Assembly: GCA_001430745.1 (NCBI GenBank)
Contig: KQ481938.1
Coordinates: 152,986 to 193,221 of the forward strand
DNA length: 40,236 bases
Direction of reading: 5' to 3'
DNA from: Auxenochlorella pyrenoidosa
Lineage: Eukaryota; Chlorophyta; Trebouxiophyceae; Chlorellales; Chlorellaceae
Below the pieces are notes generated by a model that had not been told where the DNA came from, searched no databases, and saw nothing but the letters and a program-made list of their open reading frames with translations. The position numbers and the translations under genes were made by a program. Positions 29,887 to 40,236 of the stretch are shown piece after piece. How positions within the stretch are numbered: position 1 is the first letter of the stretch; each line of letters opens with the position of its first letter.

Positions 29887-32800
29887 ATGAGCAGCGCCGC
29901 CTGCGGCACCAGGTCGAGCTCCTGCAGGCTCTGCACCAGGCTATCTGCAGCAGGCAGCGGGGCAGCAGGGCCAGCCTATTGGCGAATGACAAGCATAGGT
30001 CAGCCGAGCAGACAACCCCCACATACGTGGCCTTCAATCTCTCGCTCCCCGCCCGCCTAGCAACGTGCAGACAGCGCACAGCGCGGGCGCAAACCATGTA
30101 CAACACCATGCATGCAGCGGGGCGCGCGCCGGAGGCAAGCACGCTGCAGCGCAGGCGAGCAGCGCGCGTGCCGCCGAGGGCGCGTCGGCGCCGGCGCCAG
30201 GGGGGCGCAGCAGCTGGCGGCACCCACCGGCGGCGTACACGCGGCGGGGGAAGGTGCTGGCCAGCGAGTACTTGAGGGCGGTCACAGCCTCCAGCGAGTC
30301 CACAAAATCGTGCACCACCTGCAAGGCAGGAAGGAGGGCAGCACCCAGCAGGCAGCTTTGAGTGCAGGGCGGGCAGTGTTGAGAGCAGGACGGGAGGAAG
30401 CATGCTGCAGCCTCCAGCGAGCCCACAAAGTCATGCATCGCCTGCAAGGCATGCCGGGAGGGCAGCAGGCACGCAGCAGGCATTTCGTGCGCGGCGCAGG
30501 GACACAGCAAAGGGAAGGCTTTGCGCCTGCACAGGCCTCGGCACGCTCGCCGGACGCCCAGCCGGCGAATCGTGAGCCTCGGTTGCATGGCAACAGCATG
30601 GCATCGCAGCTACATGCCAGACCGACGAGGCAGGGGCGCATGCACCCATGCGCCTGCAGGCAGGGGTCTGAGAACCAGGGGGCCGTGCCAGCAGGACAGC
30701 AAGGGGGGCAGCACAGGCAGGGGGGGGAGTGCCGCACCTGCAGCGGGTCAGACGCCATAAAGCGGCGCTGGTGGGTGGAGCCATCTGGCAGGCGGATGCG
30801 CAGCTGGGTGGTGCCGGGGGTGCCTGCAGCCGGGAGCGGGCCATGCAGGCATGAGCCAGGGAACGGCGTGAGGGGCGGCTGCGTGGTTGGGTGGGAGGTG
30901 CCCGCTGGTCTCCCAGCTTCCACAGAACGCACACTTGCAGCAGGCCAGCTAATCGTCTGAAGCCTGCAACCTGTCTCCTTGCAGTGCATCTTGACCTGGA
31001 AGCATGCAGCCGTGCCTCCCAGAGCTCGCGTGGCACGCCTTCCAGCCCCTCTTGCAGTCACCAAGCAGCCGCAGTTCTACTGCGCTGGCTTGCCGCTGAA
31101 CATCCTGAGCCGAAACCCGAAATGCCTGCCTCCCGCCTCCCCCCGCACCCACCTGCCGCCGGCTCTTCCGGCAACGCCAGGCGCTTCTCGCTCTTGCGCC
31201 TCCGCAGCGCCGCCTCCTGCTCAGCGCGCTGCCGCTCCGCGGCCTCCGCTTCTGCCCTGCAGGCACGCAAGGCACCCAAAGCCTTGCTTGCAGGGTACCC
31301 AAAGCCCTGCTTGCAGCAGCTCAGCACGCCACCGGGGCGTCCTGCAAAAACTGCGCCTGGCTGTATGTAACAAGGAGCAGCTCGCGGCTGCGGCATCGGC
31401 GCACAGAGCGCTGGCTAGCCGTCAGGCCCCCCCCCCCCCACCTGGCGCGCTCCGCAGCCTCTCGCGCCGCGCGCTCGGCCTCCGCCGCCGCGCGCGCCGC
31501 CGCTGCCGCCGCCTCCTCGCGCTGCCTGTCTGCCTCCAGGGAGCGCTGGTACTCGGCGTCCTGCTCCTCGCGCAGCCGCCGGTCGGCCTCCTGCGGGTTT
31601 CAATGCGAGGCGGGGTTGGGGTCGGGGTGGTGTTGGGGGTTTGGGTGGGAGTTTTGGGTTGGGTTGGGTTGGGGTAGGGTGGGGTGGGGTGGGGGGTGCT
31701 TCTGGCAGCGCGCTGCCCTGCTGCCATGGGTGCTGCTGTGGGAGCAGCAATACCAACAGGTGGGTGGCCGCATCCCATCCATGACAACAGAATCTTGCAT
31801 TCCCCTTGGCTTGGGAAGTTTGGGTCGGCCTGGGAGCGCAGGGCCGGGACTGAGGGCCAGCGCAGCGCGGCTAGGGAGCGCAGGGCCGGGGCTGCGGGCA
31901 CAGCGCAGCGCCCGTGCTCACCCGCTGCTGCCGCTCCAGCTGCTCCTGCCACAGCAGCGCCCCGTGGGCGTCCACGGCGGCAGCCAGCACCTCCTGCAGC
32001 TGCTCCGGGCCCATGCGGCCCTCCACGCACGTGATGAGGCGCGTGCTGCGGGGGGTGGGTGGGGTGGTGGGGGGTGGGAGGCGGGGGCGCGCGCGGCGGC
32101 AGGGCGGCCGCGCTCAGCGGCTCATCTATCACAAAGAGCCATGTTCTTTTGATCCTTATTGCATTTATTGTTTGCAAATAATCACCAAGAAGAAGGGAGT
32201 GCGCGGCGGGGTGGCAGCGGGCGCAGCATGTAGATTCCTGCCGGCTGCACCAACTCTGCCTGCTCGGTGCTCACCGGGGGCCAGAGAAGGCCAGCAGGGC
32301 GGCATACGGGTAGCGCGCCACATGGAGCGACGACGCAAGCCTGCGCAGGGGCGCGCAGAGGCGCGCACCAGAGGGTGCGGTGCAGGATCAGGGGGCTCAG
32401 GCTCCCAAACAGCTCGCCGTGCAGCCCTGGCAGTCAGAGGGAGGGAACCCCTTGCCAGCCAGAGGCATGCTGTGCAGGCTGGCAGGGAGGGCGGCTGCCG
32501 GCGCCCCGGCCGGACCCTACCCCGGCCGGACCCCACCGGAAGGCGTCGCTGCGCTGGATGTCGCCGCCCCAGCAGAGGAAGGTCTGGTTCACGTATTCCA
32601 CCAGGCCCGGGCTGCACAGCGTGTCGCGGCAGAACGTCTCGGTGTCCTGCAGAACGGGAAGGCGACAGGTACTACAGTAGGTACTAGGTACTGCTTGTTT
32701 AGTCCAGTGGTGCTGCGAAACACCCACTTGGTGGGATTGGCAGCCCGGGTGGGGCGAGGCGAGGGCCGGTGGCGGCGGCATGGCAGGGGCAGGCGGCCGG

Positions 32801-33846
32801 GGGAAGCGCCGCGGCAGAGGGGCCCCTGCCAGCACTCGCGCCCCCGCTACTTGGGCTGCTAACAGCACAGCAGGCTGCTCCCGTTGTGTATGATGCAGCA
32901 CCATGCACAGCCTGGCGCAGGAACCAGGGTGCAGGGAGGCGCAGGCAGGGTGCCTAAGGTGCTGCCAGACCTGGTGCTGCGGCGAGTGAAGGTAGACAAA
33001 CAAAAACTTGGCCTCGGAGTGCGCCCGGCTGGCCGCCTCGGCCCAGCCGCACTCCTGCCAGCGCGGCCGGCGGTCGCCGTACCGCTCTGAAGGAGGGTGG
33101 TGGGTGGTGGGTGGTGGGGGTGGAGGTGTGAGGGGTGGGGGTGGGGGTGGGGTGGGGGCCCAAACTCGGTGCCTATGCTGCTGGCACCCACAGGCCCATG
33201 CAGTCAATGGCACCTCGGCAGGCGCCCCGCCCTGTGCAGTCTCGCAGTTGCTGCAGCACTCGCCTGCAAACTGCCGTGCGAACTCGGCTGCCGCCTGGGC
33301 GGGCGGCACCTCCTCGCCGGATGCCGCGAGGGCGCGCCCAGCACCCGCCAGCGCCGCTGTGACGCGGGCGGGCAGCACCCGGCGAGCCACAGCGCCCACC
33401 AGCGCCGCGCCCCAGCCCAGCGCTCGCACCAGCAGGCGCACGCCGCCGCCTAGCAGGGCAAGCGGGGCGCCCAGCACAGCACCCAGCAGGGCGAGAGGGG
33501 GCGGCAGCGCCCCGCCGGCGCCGGCAGGGTACGCCTGGACCGCCGCGCCGCCGCCGCGGGGAGCATGTGGCGCGCGATGCGCGTCATGGACCCCGGCCGT
33601 TTGTTCTGCAAGGGTGACACAGACAGGGCCCACGCGGTGTTGACAGCTGCTAGAGGCACGCTCGTGGCAGCCCCTGTTGGCGCTGCCGCCGCCGCCGCCG
33701 CCACCATCAGCACCCGGCAGCCCACCTAGAAACATTTGCAGCGCCCGATCGTGGTTTCCGCCGCAGGCCTCGAGGAAGAACTGGGCCTGCTCCGCGTCGC
33801 AGTGTGCGGCGGACATAAAGCGAGCGACGGCCTCGTCGTCCACCAT
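29868..33846 (-). CDS. FAF2: UBA-UAS-UBX protein, FAF2/UBXD8 family
   Basis: Eleven exons, all phases consistent: 33846-33726, 33605-33264, 33086-32971, 32646-32537, 32340-32275, 32045-31922, 31590-31442, 31256-31153, 30823-30738, 30318-30228, 29944-29868. They give 461 residues (human FAF2 445). Domain order: UBA-like 1-40 (AVARFMSAAHCDAEQAQFFL), a hydrophobic hairpin near 70-115 (PPPLALLGAVLGAPLALLGG), then UAS. The UAS domain reads RYGDRRPRW, AKFLFVYLHSP, TETFCRDTLCSP and YPYAALLAFSGP. After it come a charged coiled coil (DAEYQRSLEADRQREE) and a UBX domain with the p97-binding FPR at 429-431. The family inserts into ER and lipid-droplet membranes and recruits the p97/Cdc48 ATPase for protein extraction and degradation. 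Plant PUX10 is the likely counterpart. Intron 2 has a GC donor (CAG|GCGAGT). Confidence 0.88.
30225..30460 (-). repeat. Duplicated start of FAF2-like exon 10
   Basis: The acceptor and first 12 codons of exon 10 (TTGCAG|VVHDFVDSLEA) are repeated 123 bases upstream in the intron as TTGCAG|AMHDFVGSLEA, starting at 30441. The flanking intron bases (CCTGCAAGGCA...GGGAGGGCAGCA) are copied as well. Confidence 0.85.
31610..31700. repeat. G/T-rich tract (C-rich in the transcript)
   Basis: Runs of GGGTTGGGTTGGGG on the plus strand. In the minus-strand FAF2-like transcript this is a C/A-rich tract just before the exon 7 acceptor. A similar tract at 33093-33165 precedes exon 3. Confidence 0.6.
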
Positions 33847-35493
33847 TCTGGGACCGCTGGCTGCTACAAAGGGCGATCACTCGAACCACGAGATGCGGCA
33901 GGCAGCACAAGCAGGGGACGGGCTGCGCTGCACCCTAGGAAGTCTGCTCCCGCTTCAGAAGCGAGCTGTGAGATCTCGAAGCGGTGTGGGTCAGTGTGAA
34001 GACTCGAATAACATTCCAATCACGAGCTTCAGGCAGGCAAGACTGCCACCGCCACCTCGACAGCAGTGGCTGCGCAGCTGTGTGCATGGCAAGACCTCTC
34101 CCTGGCATCCCGCAGCTGCAGGGTAGGGATGTTGTGGATGGTGTGCACAGCTGCTTTTCAACATGCAGCTTACCGCCGAATGTTGAATTCTTAAACAAAG
34201 CGTTGAGCAGAGTTGGTCTCGCAACAAAGAGCCCTGAAGAGCCCAAGCTGCATGTATCGCTCACCTCAGGATGTGCCTCTCAAACCGCCTGAAACAGCAG
34301 TGTATACCGGGTCGCAAGGAAACCACAAGGGCTGGCATGAGGAAGTCATCAGCTGCACGCGGATGGTCGCCAGGTCGGATCGGGTGGCAAGTGCTGAGCA
34401 TCCACCCTGGCGCTGGCAAGCATCTCAAGTACAGCTCAAACTTTAGGAGAAGGCTGCCAGTTTCTCCATCACAGCAGCCAGGTCCGCGCGAATGACTGCA
34501 CGTCGACAGCTGGTTGCAGCCTGTTACGCGACGTGCCAACCCTCGTGCACTTGAGTAGCACAGGCTGGCAGGAGGCGAGGGCCGAGGCTGCCATTTGGTT
34601 GGGCTGCACTGCCATTGAACTGTGCATGGGCAGCTGCGCATGATCCACAGTGTTGCGTCCACTGGGGGCATGGAGGGCCTGGCACGACGACCACGCTAGC
34701 GCTTCCGCCGTCCATCTGCTCATCTGTACCACATTGCGCAGATGCAGCAATCGTTGCAAAGGTTAACTACACACCACAAACTGTGAAAAGGATCTGAGAA
34801 AACTGGAGGAATAATCCAGATGCTCCTTTTATTTATACCCAGAGAATTAATGCTCCCCGGGTTCTGCTGGAGTACGGTGCGGGTTGATGGCCGCCTGCCG
34901 CCAATCCGGGGCCATGCTTCGTGCGGGCCTGGCACGAGCACATGGCCGCCGCCCCCGCTTCGGCTTAATCCTTCGAGTGGCATGAGGGGCAGGAAACCAC
35001 ACCTAGGGTTGTGGGGCTGGGCAGAGAGTTTGCCATCAGAATGACCCAGCAGCGCAAGCGCGCAGCAGCGCTGGAGATGGGTTCAGTGGGCTCCTGCCTT
35101 CGCCCTGCTGCACGCTTGCTGGGTCTCCAATCGATCTGTTGCACATCCTGTACACTCTTCCGGCAGCTGCAAGCTCTACTGAGCCAAGAACCAGAGCTTT
35201 GGGAGGGCGACGCGCAAAGCGAAGGCTTCATAGCCAGGCGCACCCGGCCGGGATGGCTGTTCGCAGCTTTACAAACCAAGTGGTGAGGTCTGGGCAGCGG
35301 CGCACTCCTGAAAGGTGCAGTTGGAAGCTAGGTTTCTGTACATCGGCTCGGCCGCGGCCCAGCGGCAGGCCCAAAGCAGTCAGTATCAATCCGACATGCC
35401 CTGCCAGAGGTCTGGATGCAGTTCCGCTGAGCAGTACTCCAGCCTGCCGCTTCACCCGTTGCCCCGCACCTGCTTGCAGCTCTTCTTGTGAGC
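33847..35493. promoter_or_regulatory. Divergent intergenic region between FAF2-like and AT-hook genes
   Basis: 1.65 kb, clearly less GC-rich than the rest. No exon with phase or similarity support. A TATA-like TTTATTTATAC lies at 34828-34838, but it is more than 650 bases before the next start codon, so its role is doubtful unless the 5' UTR is long or spliced. No repeats stood out. Confidence 0.35.
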
Positions 35494-38123
35494 ATGGAGC
35501 CCACGCTCCAACAGCAGCGCCATCTGCTGGTCCCTGCGGGCGCGACCCAGCTGCTGGTGTCGGCGCCGTCTGCTGCCCTAGCGGTGAGCTGGGTGCGCTC
35601 CTCCTGCCGGTGGCCCTCGACCCTTCCTCTGCGTGCCGGCCCTGCGCCCTGACTAAACTTGCTGGTTTATGCTGCTCGGCATATGGCATGCCTTTCGTCG
35701 GGACATCGCTAAATCGCCACCACGGGAGCGGTACGCGCCGCCTCTCCACTCCAACTGACACGCATTTCTGGCTGGCATGCAGTGCGACGGCAGCGGGCGC
35801 GACAGCGACGCGTCCCTGCGCGGCCTGTCACCACAGCTGGAGCAGCAGCTGTGGAGCCAGCAAGCGGCAGGCCACAGCGCCGGCGATGGCGCCGCCTGTG
35901 GCAGCGCGGGCTGGCACCTGGCTGCGCCCCAGCACGCGTGGCAGCCAGCTGGCGGGGCAGGGCCAGGAGAGCCACTGGCAGCCTATGGGCGCGACCCCTG
36001 GGAGTCGAGCTCTGCAGGCGGCTACGCCCCCGCAGCAGGCAGCATGGGCGCGCAGCACCCGTGGCAGCCGCAGCAACTGCAGCCGCCGCCTCCGCTGCCA
36101 CGGGCCTCGCTGCCGCCCCGGCACGCTGCCGCCCAATCAGCCTACCTTGACCAGGGGTGCCCCCAAGAAGATGCACACAATCAGCAGGCGTGGCAGGCGA
36201 CGGTGGCGGGGCTTGGGTTGTCAGACCTCCCAGGCCGGCTGCCTGCCTCTGCCGGGCCCGATCAGTTGGCCCTGGACCTCCGGCCAGCACTGAGCAACAC
36301 CCCAGGATCGGCCCAGCTTGCTCGCGAGTGGCAGGGCGCAGCCTCTCCGGCAAGCGGCCGGGATCCAGTGCTGGCGTGGCAGCAGTGTGAGCAGTATGGG
36401 CAGCGGCAGCAGCAGCCGGGCGCCCACCCGGCTGCCAGCTACTGCCCAGACCCAAGCGGCTACCTGGCGCAAGCGCTGGTTCCTGCTGGGCAAGCCAGGT
36501 GTGTGTGTGTGGGTGGTGGTGATGGTGGTATGGTGTTTGTGTGTGTGTGCGTGGTGGTGGTGGGGGGGGGTGTTGCGGGGTGGGTGCGCACTTCTTGCAC
36601 GCCAGGCCTGGTTCCCGCCTGCGCAGCTGGATTCCCCCCCTCAGCATCGGCACCGTGGCCTGCTCTCCCAGCCATGCCGAAACCCCACAGGTTGCTCCTA
36701 TCCCCCTCTTCCCTGCAGGCACGGCCAGGGCAGCGCGGCCCTCGACCCCCAGCGCTCCCGGACAGTGCAGGCGCTGCCGTCTGGAGGCGGAGATTACCTG
36801 TTGGGCGCCTCCATGGCAGGACGCTCGGCCAACCACCTGCCGCTGCTTACTGCGCTTCCATCGCAGCCAGGGGCAGCCCGGGCGCAGCCGCAGTGCCAGG
36901 TGCCACAGCAGCAGCTGCAGGGCCGCACGGGCAGCAACGGCGCGCTCGCCGCTGGCGCCGGCGACTGGCTGGGCCTCATGCAGCAGCATGCGCAGCAGGC
37001 ACAGCAGCAGCAGGCGCAGAAGGCGCAGCTGCAGACGCAGCACCGGCAGCCGCGATGGCAGCAGGCGCAGCAGCAGCACCACCACCACCACCACGACAAC
37101 CACCAGCAGCATCCCGGGCAGCAGGCGCCGCCGCCGGCGCCGCCGCCGCCGCCGCAGCAGCACCACCACCACCACCACCAGCATCGTCGGCAGCAGCAGC
37201 AGCAGGTGGAGGTGGCCGATCTGCTGAGCCAGCGGGAGCCAGATGCCTGGTACCGCCTGATCTGCCAGCTGGACCAGATGGCCCTCCCAGCAGCCCTGGC
37301 ACCAGCCCTTGCAGTATGGCAGCAGCACCAGCACCAGCCCTTGCAGCGGCAGCATGAGCCGCGGCAGCAGCAGCAGCCGCAGGCTGTGGGCGCCACGCGG
37401 TGGGCGGGGGCAGGGCCCGCCGGCGTCGCCGCCGCCTCTGCCCCCGCCCCGTCCCACGCGCCCTCCCCTGCCCCATCACTGCTGGCGCACGGCGCCAGCG
37501 ACCTGTCTGCCTTGTTCTCTCAGTTGGACTCGGAGAGCCAGCAGGAGCTGCTGCAGTTGGGAGAGGACTTGCTGCTGCCAGGCGAGGTGCTGGCCCAAGC
37601 GGCGCCAGGCCAGCCCCCGATGCAGCAGCAGTCGCTCCAGCGAGCGGTGCAGCAGCAGCAGCAGCGCACCCGCCCGCCGCCTCTGGCACACTGCCAGCTG
37701 GGGTCGCCCTCTGCGCAGCAGCACCCTGTGGTGGCGGAAGTGCAGATGTCGACAGGCTGGCAGCAGGGCGTGCAGGCAGCGCTGCACGCATCCCTGGGGC
37801 ACGCGCCAGGGTTGCTGCACCAACACTTCCAGCAGCAATGGGCCCAGCCTGCAGCGCAGCCGCAGCAGCAGCAGCCTGCGCGGCACACACAGCTGGCAGC
37901 GGCGCAGCCGGACGCAGCGCTCGATGCCCCTGCAGCTGCATGCGCTTGGCCGGGCCGGCAGAGACGCCAGGGGCAGCAGCACCAGGCACAGACTGCACCA
38001 GCACAGCAGCGGCAGTACCATCACCACCCGCAGCAGCATCATCATTATCATATTCCTCATCCTCATCAACAGCAGCAGCTGCAGCAGCAGCTGCAACACG
38101 ATCGTCATCACCACCAGCGTCAT

Positions 38124-38175
<52 letters not shown>

Positions 38176-40236
38176 TCGGGCCAAGCCCTCTCGAAGTGCC
38201 TGCTTCTCAGCCACCTCTGTGGCAGCCTGACCCCGCTATCGCCCAGCCGGCCACGGCGAACGCAGCAGCAGGAGGGGCGGCAGCAGCGGCGGCGGTGGCA
38301 ACAGGCGGCGCCGGCGCAGCCTCTGCCGCTGGGGTGCCACCCAAGGGCTTGCCAAACCGCCGGGGGCAGGGCTCGAGGACTGTGGCGGGCATCTGGGCGC
38401 AGAAGGCGGTCCGCGCCGACTGGCATCACATCCAGCAGAAGCGGCACCTGCAGGCGGGCGTGGCGCTGCGGGCGGGCGCGGCGGGCAGAGCGCGCGCGGC
38501 GTACAGAGCAGAGGCGCCCAATGACAGCGAGGATGAGGCGGAGCAGGCCGAGGAGCAGGCCACGGGCAGCTCGCAGCAAGCGCAGCAGCAGGCACGAGAG
38601 CAGCAGCATCTACCTGGGTTCGAGGCGCAGGCGCAGCAGGCACAGCAGCAGGCGCCCGCCCAGCGGTTTCCAGAGCCGGCGCCGCGGCAGGCGCCGCCCC
38701 AGACGGCGCAGCAGGCACCTGCGCCCGCGCAGCAGGGGCAGCAGGAGCCCGTGCGGCGCAGCAGCCGCGGCCGCGTGGAGAAACGCTGTTGGAGCCCCGG
38801 CCTGCCCACGCCCACCAAGCGCAGGAGGCGGCACGGCGGCGCGCAGGTACCCACGGATGGCCATGACCAGCCGTTGCTTGGCAGTGGCCCGGCTGCTTGC
38901 GCTGCCGCGCCTGCCGGCCCCGCGTGCAGCCCGTTGCAGGAGGCTGCTCACCCCCTGAGCAGCACCGACCGTACAGAGCTGCAACGGCTTGCAGCCCAGA
39001 TTGCTGCCGAGGCGTTCCTTGCCGGCGGGGCACCCGCATCCGCCGCGGCATCGCAGCCTGCTGCTCCAGACGGCAGCGCAGCGCCCGCGGCGGCGGCAGG
39101 CAGCGCGCAGTGGCGCGGGGAGTTGGCGCCAGCGCCTGCGCCTGTGCGCAAGCGGGGGCGGCCGCGGCGGCAGCCGCAGTCAGCTGCTGCCACCGCTGTA
39201 GATGATGGCGATGCCCAAGGTCCTTCGGCTGCTGCTGCTCCAAGCAGGTGGGTGGGCGTGGTGCGCTGCATCTGCTGAGAAGCGCGGGGGTTGCGTGTCC
39301 GCGCTGGCGCCTCGCCTTTCGTGTCCGCTGCCAGTGTGAACTGCCGCATGCATGATCGCAACATTATGTTCCTTTTCGCTCCTCGCATCGTCCAAAGTTG
39401 CCCATTTGCACCTTTCGACCCGCCTCGCTCCCACTCTACCGTGCTTCACAAGTCCCGCTCTCGGCGACTTTCTTGTTCTCGCCTTGTTGGGTCAATCGCC
39501 GTGCCTGGCTTGTGGCGATCGTTCGTCGGAAGGCCCGAACGGTCAGCGGGCGGCTACCGAATGGCCACCTCGCTTGCTTCCTCTTCCCCTTCCCGGAAAG
39601 CCCATTTGCCCACGCCTGCACCCTAGCAATGTCCGTGTGCTCAGAAGTCCCTCATGGATGCCCGATGCCTTCCTGCAGGCCTGCCGCCAGCGGCGGCGGC
39701 AGCGGCGGCGAGCGCTGCGCACCCTCGCACCCACCCCCGCACCGGAATCCAGTCATCATTGACATGATGATCCATGCGGGGCTCCTGGGAGCAGCGAGAG
39801 CATGTGAGGTGCCAGCAGCAGCCTCTGGCGGCACTGTCGGGCCGCCGCTGTCGACGTCGAGAGGGACGCCAGATGATTTGCAGAGCTGCATGCTGGGGCC
39901 GGCAGTCACGCTGGCAGCGCCTGCGCAGGCCGCGGCAGCATCCGCGGGGTCGATGCTGGCCGGCGCCAGCACGGGCGACATGCAGCGGCGCATGGGTGCT
40001 GCAGGCGTGGGCGCCTTTGACCAAAGGGTGGTGCTGGCAGCGCTTGGCAGGGCGCCCGATGGCCGGCCTGCTGCGCCGGCGCCGAAGGACAGCACCCAGC
40101 AGTGGCAGCGGGCGCAGCACCCGCAGCAGCAGCGAGTGCAGCAGCAGGCGGGCTCGCAGGTGGGCAGCCTGGGCTCACGCCCGCCCGAGGAGCCAGCCTC
40201 CCCTGAGCAGCGAGCCCAGCCGACGCTGCCGCCCAG
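35494..40236 (+). CDS. Large Q/H/A-rich AT-hook protein, 3' end missing
   Basis: Exons 35494-35583, 35783-36498, 36719-39247 and 39679 to the window end, all in phase and open at the edge. At least 1290 residues. The start ATG at 35494 opens MEPTLQQQRHLLVP. Most of the protein is low-complexity: polyQ runs, two histidine tracts (about 37075-37180 and 38035-38145 in DNA) and polyproline. Conserved-looking islands are DLLSQREPDAWYRLICQLDQ, DLSALFSQLDSESQQELLQL and SRTVAGIWAQKAVRADWHHI. Basic patches SSRGRVEKR and PTKRRRRHGG look like nuclear signals. KRGRPRRQ at about residue 1079 is an AT-hook, a minor-groove DNA-binding motif. The likely role is a nuclear transcription or chromatin cofactor, inferred from composition and AT-hook only. 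No family recognised. Confidence 0.6.
36499..36575 (+). repeat. GT-rich intron start
   Basis: GTGTGTGTGT, GGTGGTGATGGTGG and GTGTGTGTGTGCGTGGTGG follow the donor of intron 2 in the AT-hook gene, giving many overlapping GT donor candidates. Confidence 0.7.
38100..38175 (+). repeat. CAT/CAG trinucleotide microsatellite inside the coding region
   Basis: An uninterrupted block of CAT/CAC histidine codons is followed by about 12 CAG glutamine codons. Length-variable in most genomes, so the histidine and glutamine counts may differ between strains. Confidence 0.9.

Noticed and set aside
34261..35279. Short open frames in the large divergent intergenic region
   Set aside because: No conserved motif, no matching splice sites and a base composition unlike the exons.
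35709..38958. Very long open frames antisense to or overlapping the AT-hook gene (poly-D/A, poly-L/C or poly-S products)
   Set aside because: CAG, CAT and CAC repeats stay open in every frame. The products are homopolymer artefacts, while the chosen frame has phase-matched exons, an AT-hook and nuclear signals.
1..40236. tRNA, rRNA, riboswitch or prokaryotic operon signals
   Set aside because: None was recognised by eye. The gene structure is eukaryotic throughout; a covariance-model scan would be needed to exclude small RNAs.

Overview
The window is nuclear DNA of a very GC-rich, extremely intron-rich green alga. A Chlorella-like trebouxiophyte fits best. The evidence is short exons, C-rich 3' splice tracts, TGTAA motifs 110-240 bases after stops (the chlorophyte poly(A) signal), plant-type protein families and alanine/glutamine-rich proteins. 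There is no operon logic, and most long open frames are shadows. I built gene models by joining exons so that reading phase and family alignment both hold. The species call is inference. An assembly gap of N's covers 24956-25753.

Layout: (1) 1-424 (+), 3' end of a mitochondrial fission process protein 1 (MTFP1/MTP18) gene. (2) 1335-1874 (-), a possible small C-terminally anchored membrane protein. (3) 2185-7886 (-), a 7-exon HEAT-repeat condensin subunit, best matched to CAP-D3. (4) 8432-11993 (+), a PIN-domain SWT1-like nuclease with a duplicated helix-turn-helix-like module and an in-frame TAG near its end. (5) 12345-16775 (+), an organelle-type PPR-SMR protein. (6) 17202-17718, a 517-base imperfect palindrome with a short membrane-type ORF on each arm. 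(7) 18575-22238 (+), DRC4/GAS8, a motile-cilium nexin-dynein regulatory complex subunit. (8) 22539-29467 (-), a 14-exon short-chain dehydrogenase with a pair of equal-length alternative exons. (9) 29868-33846 (-), an FAF2/UBXD8-like UBA-UAS-UBX protein of ER and lipid droplets. (10) 35494-window end (+), a very large Q/H/A-rich AT-hook protein, incomplete.

The genes are unrelated housekeeping functions: chromosome structure, RNA control, organelle gene expression, cilium, metabolism, protein quality control and transcription. What unites them is their intron biology. In at least six genes a splice junction (intron edge plus the start or end of the exon) has been locally duplicated. The results range from decayed decoys to a full pair of 90-base alternative exons. 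In addition, 8 of about 59 modelled introns use a GC donor instead of GT. Inverted-repeat structures recur in intronic and intergenic DNA. This coupled pattern of junction duplication and GC-AG introns is the most interesting signal in the window.
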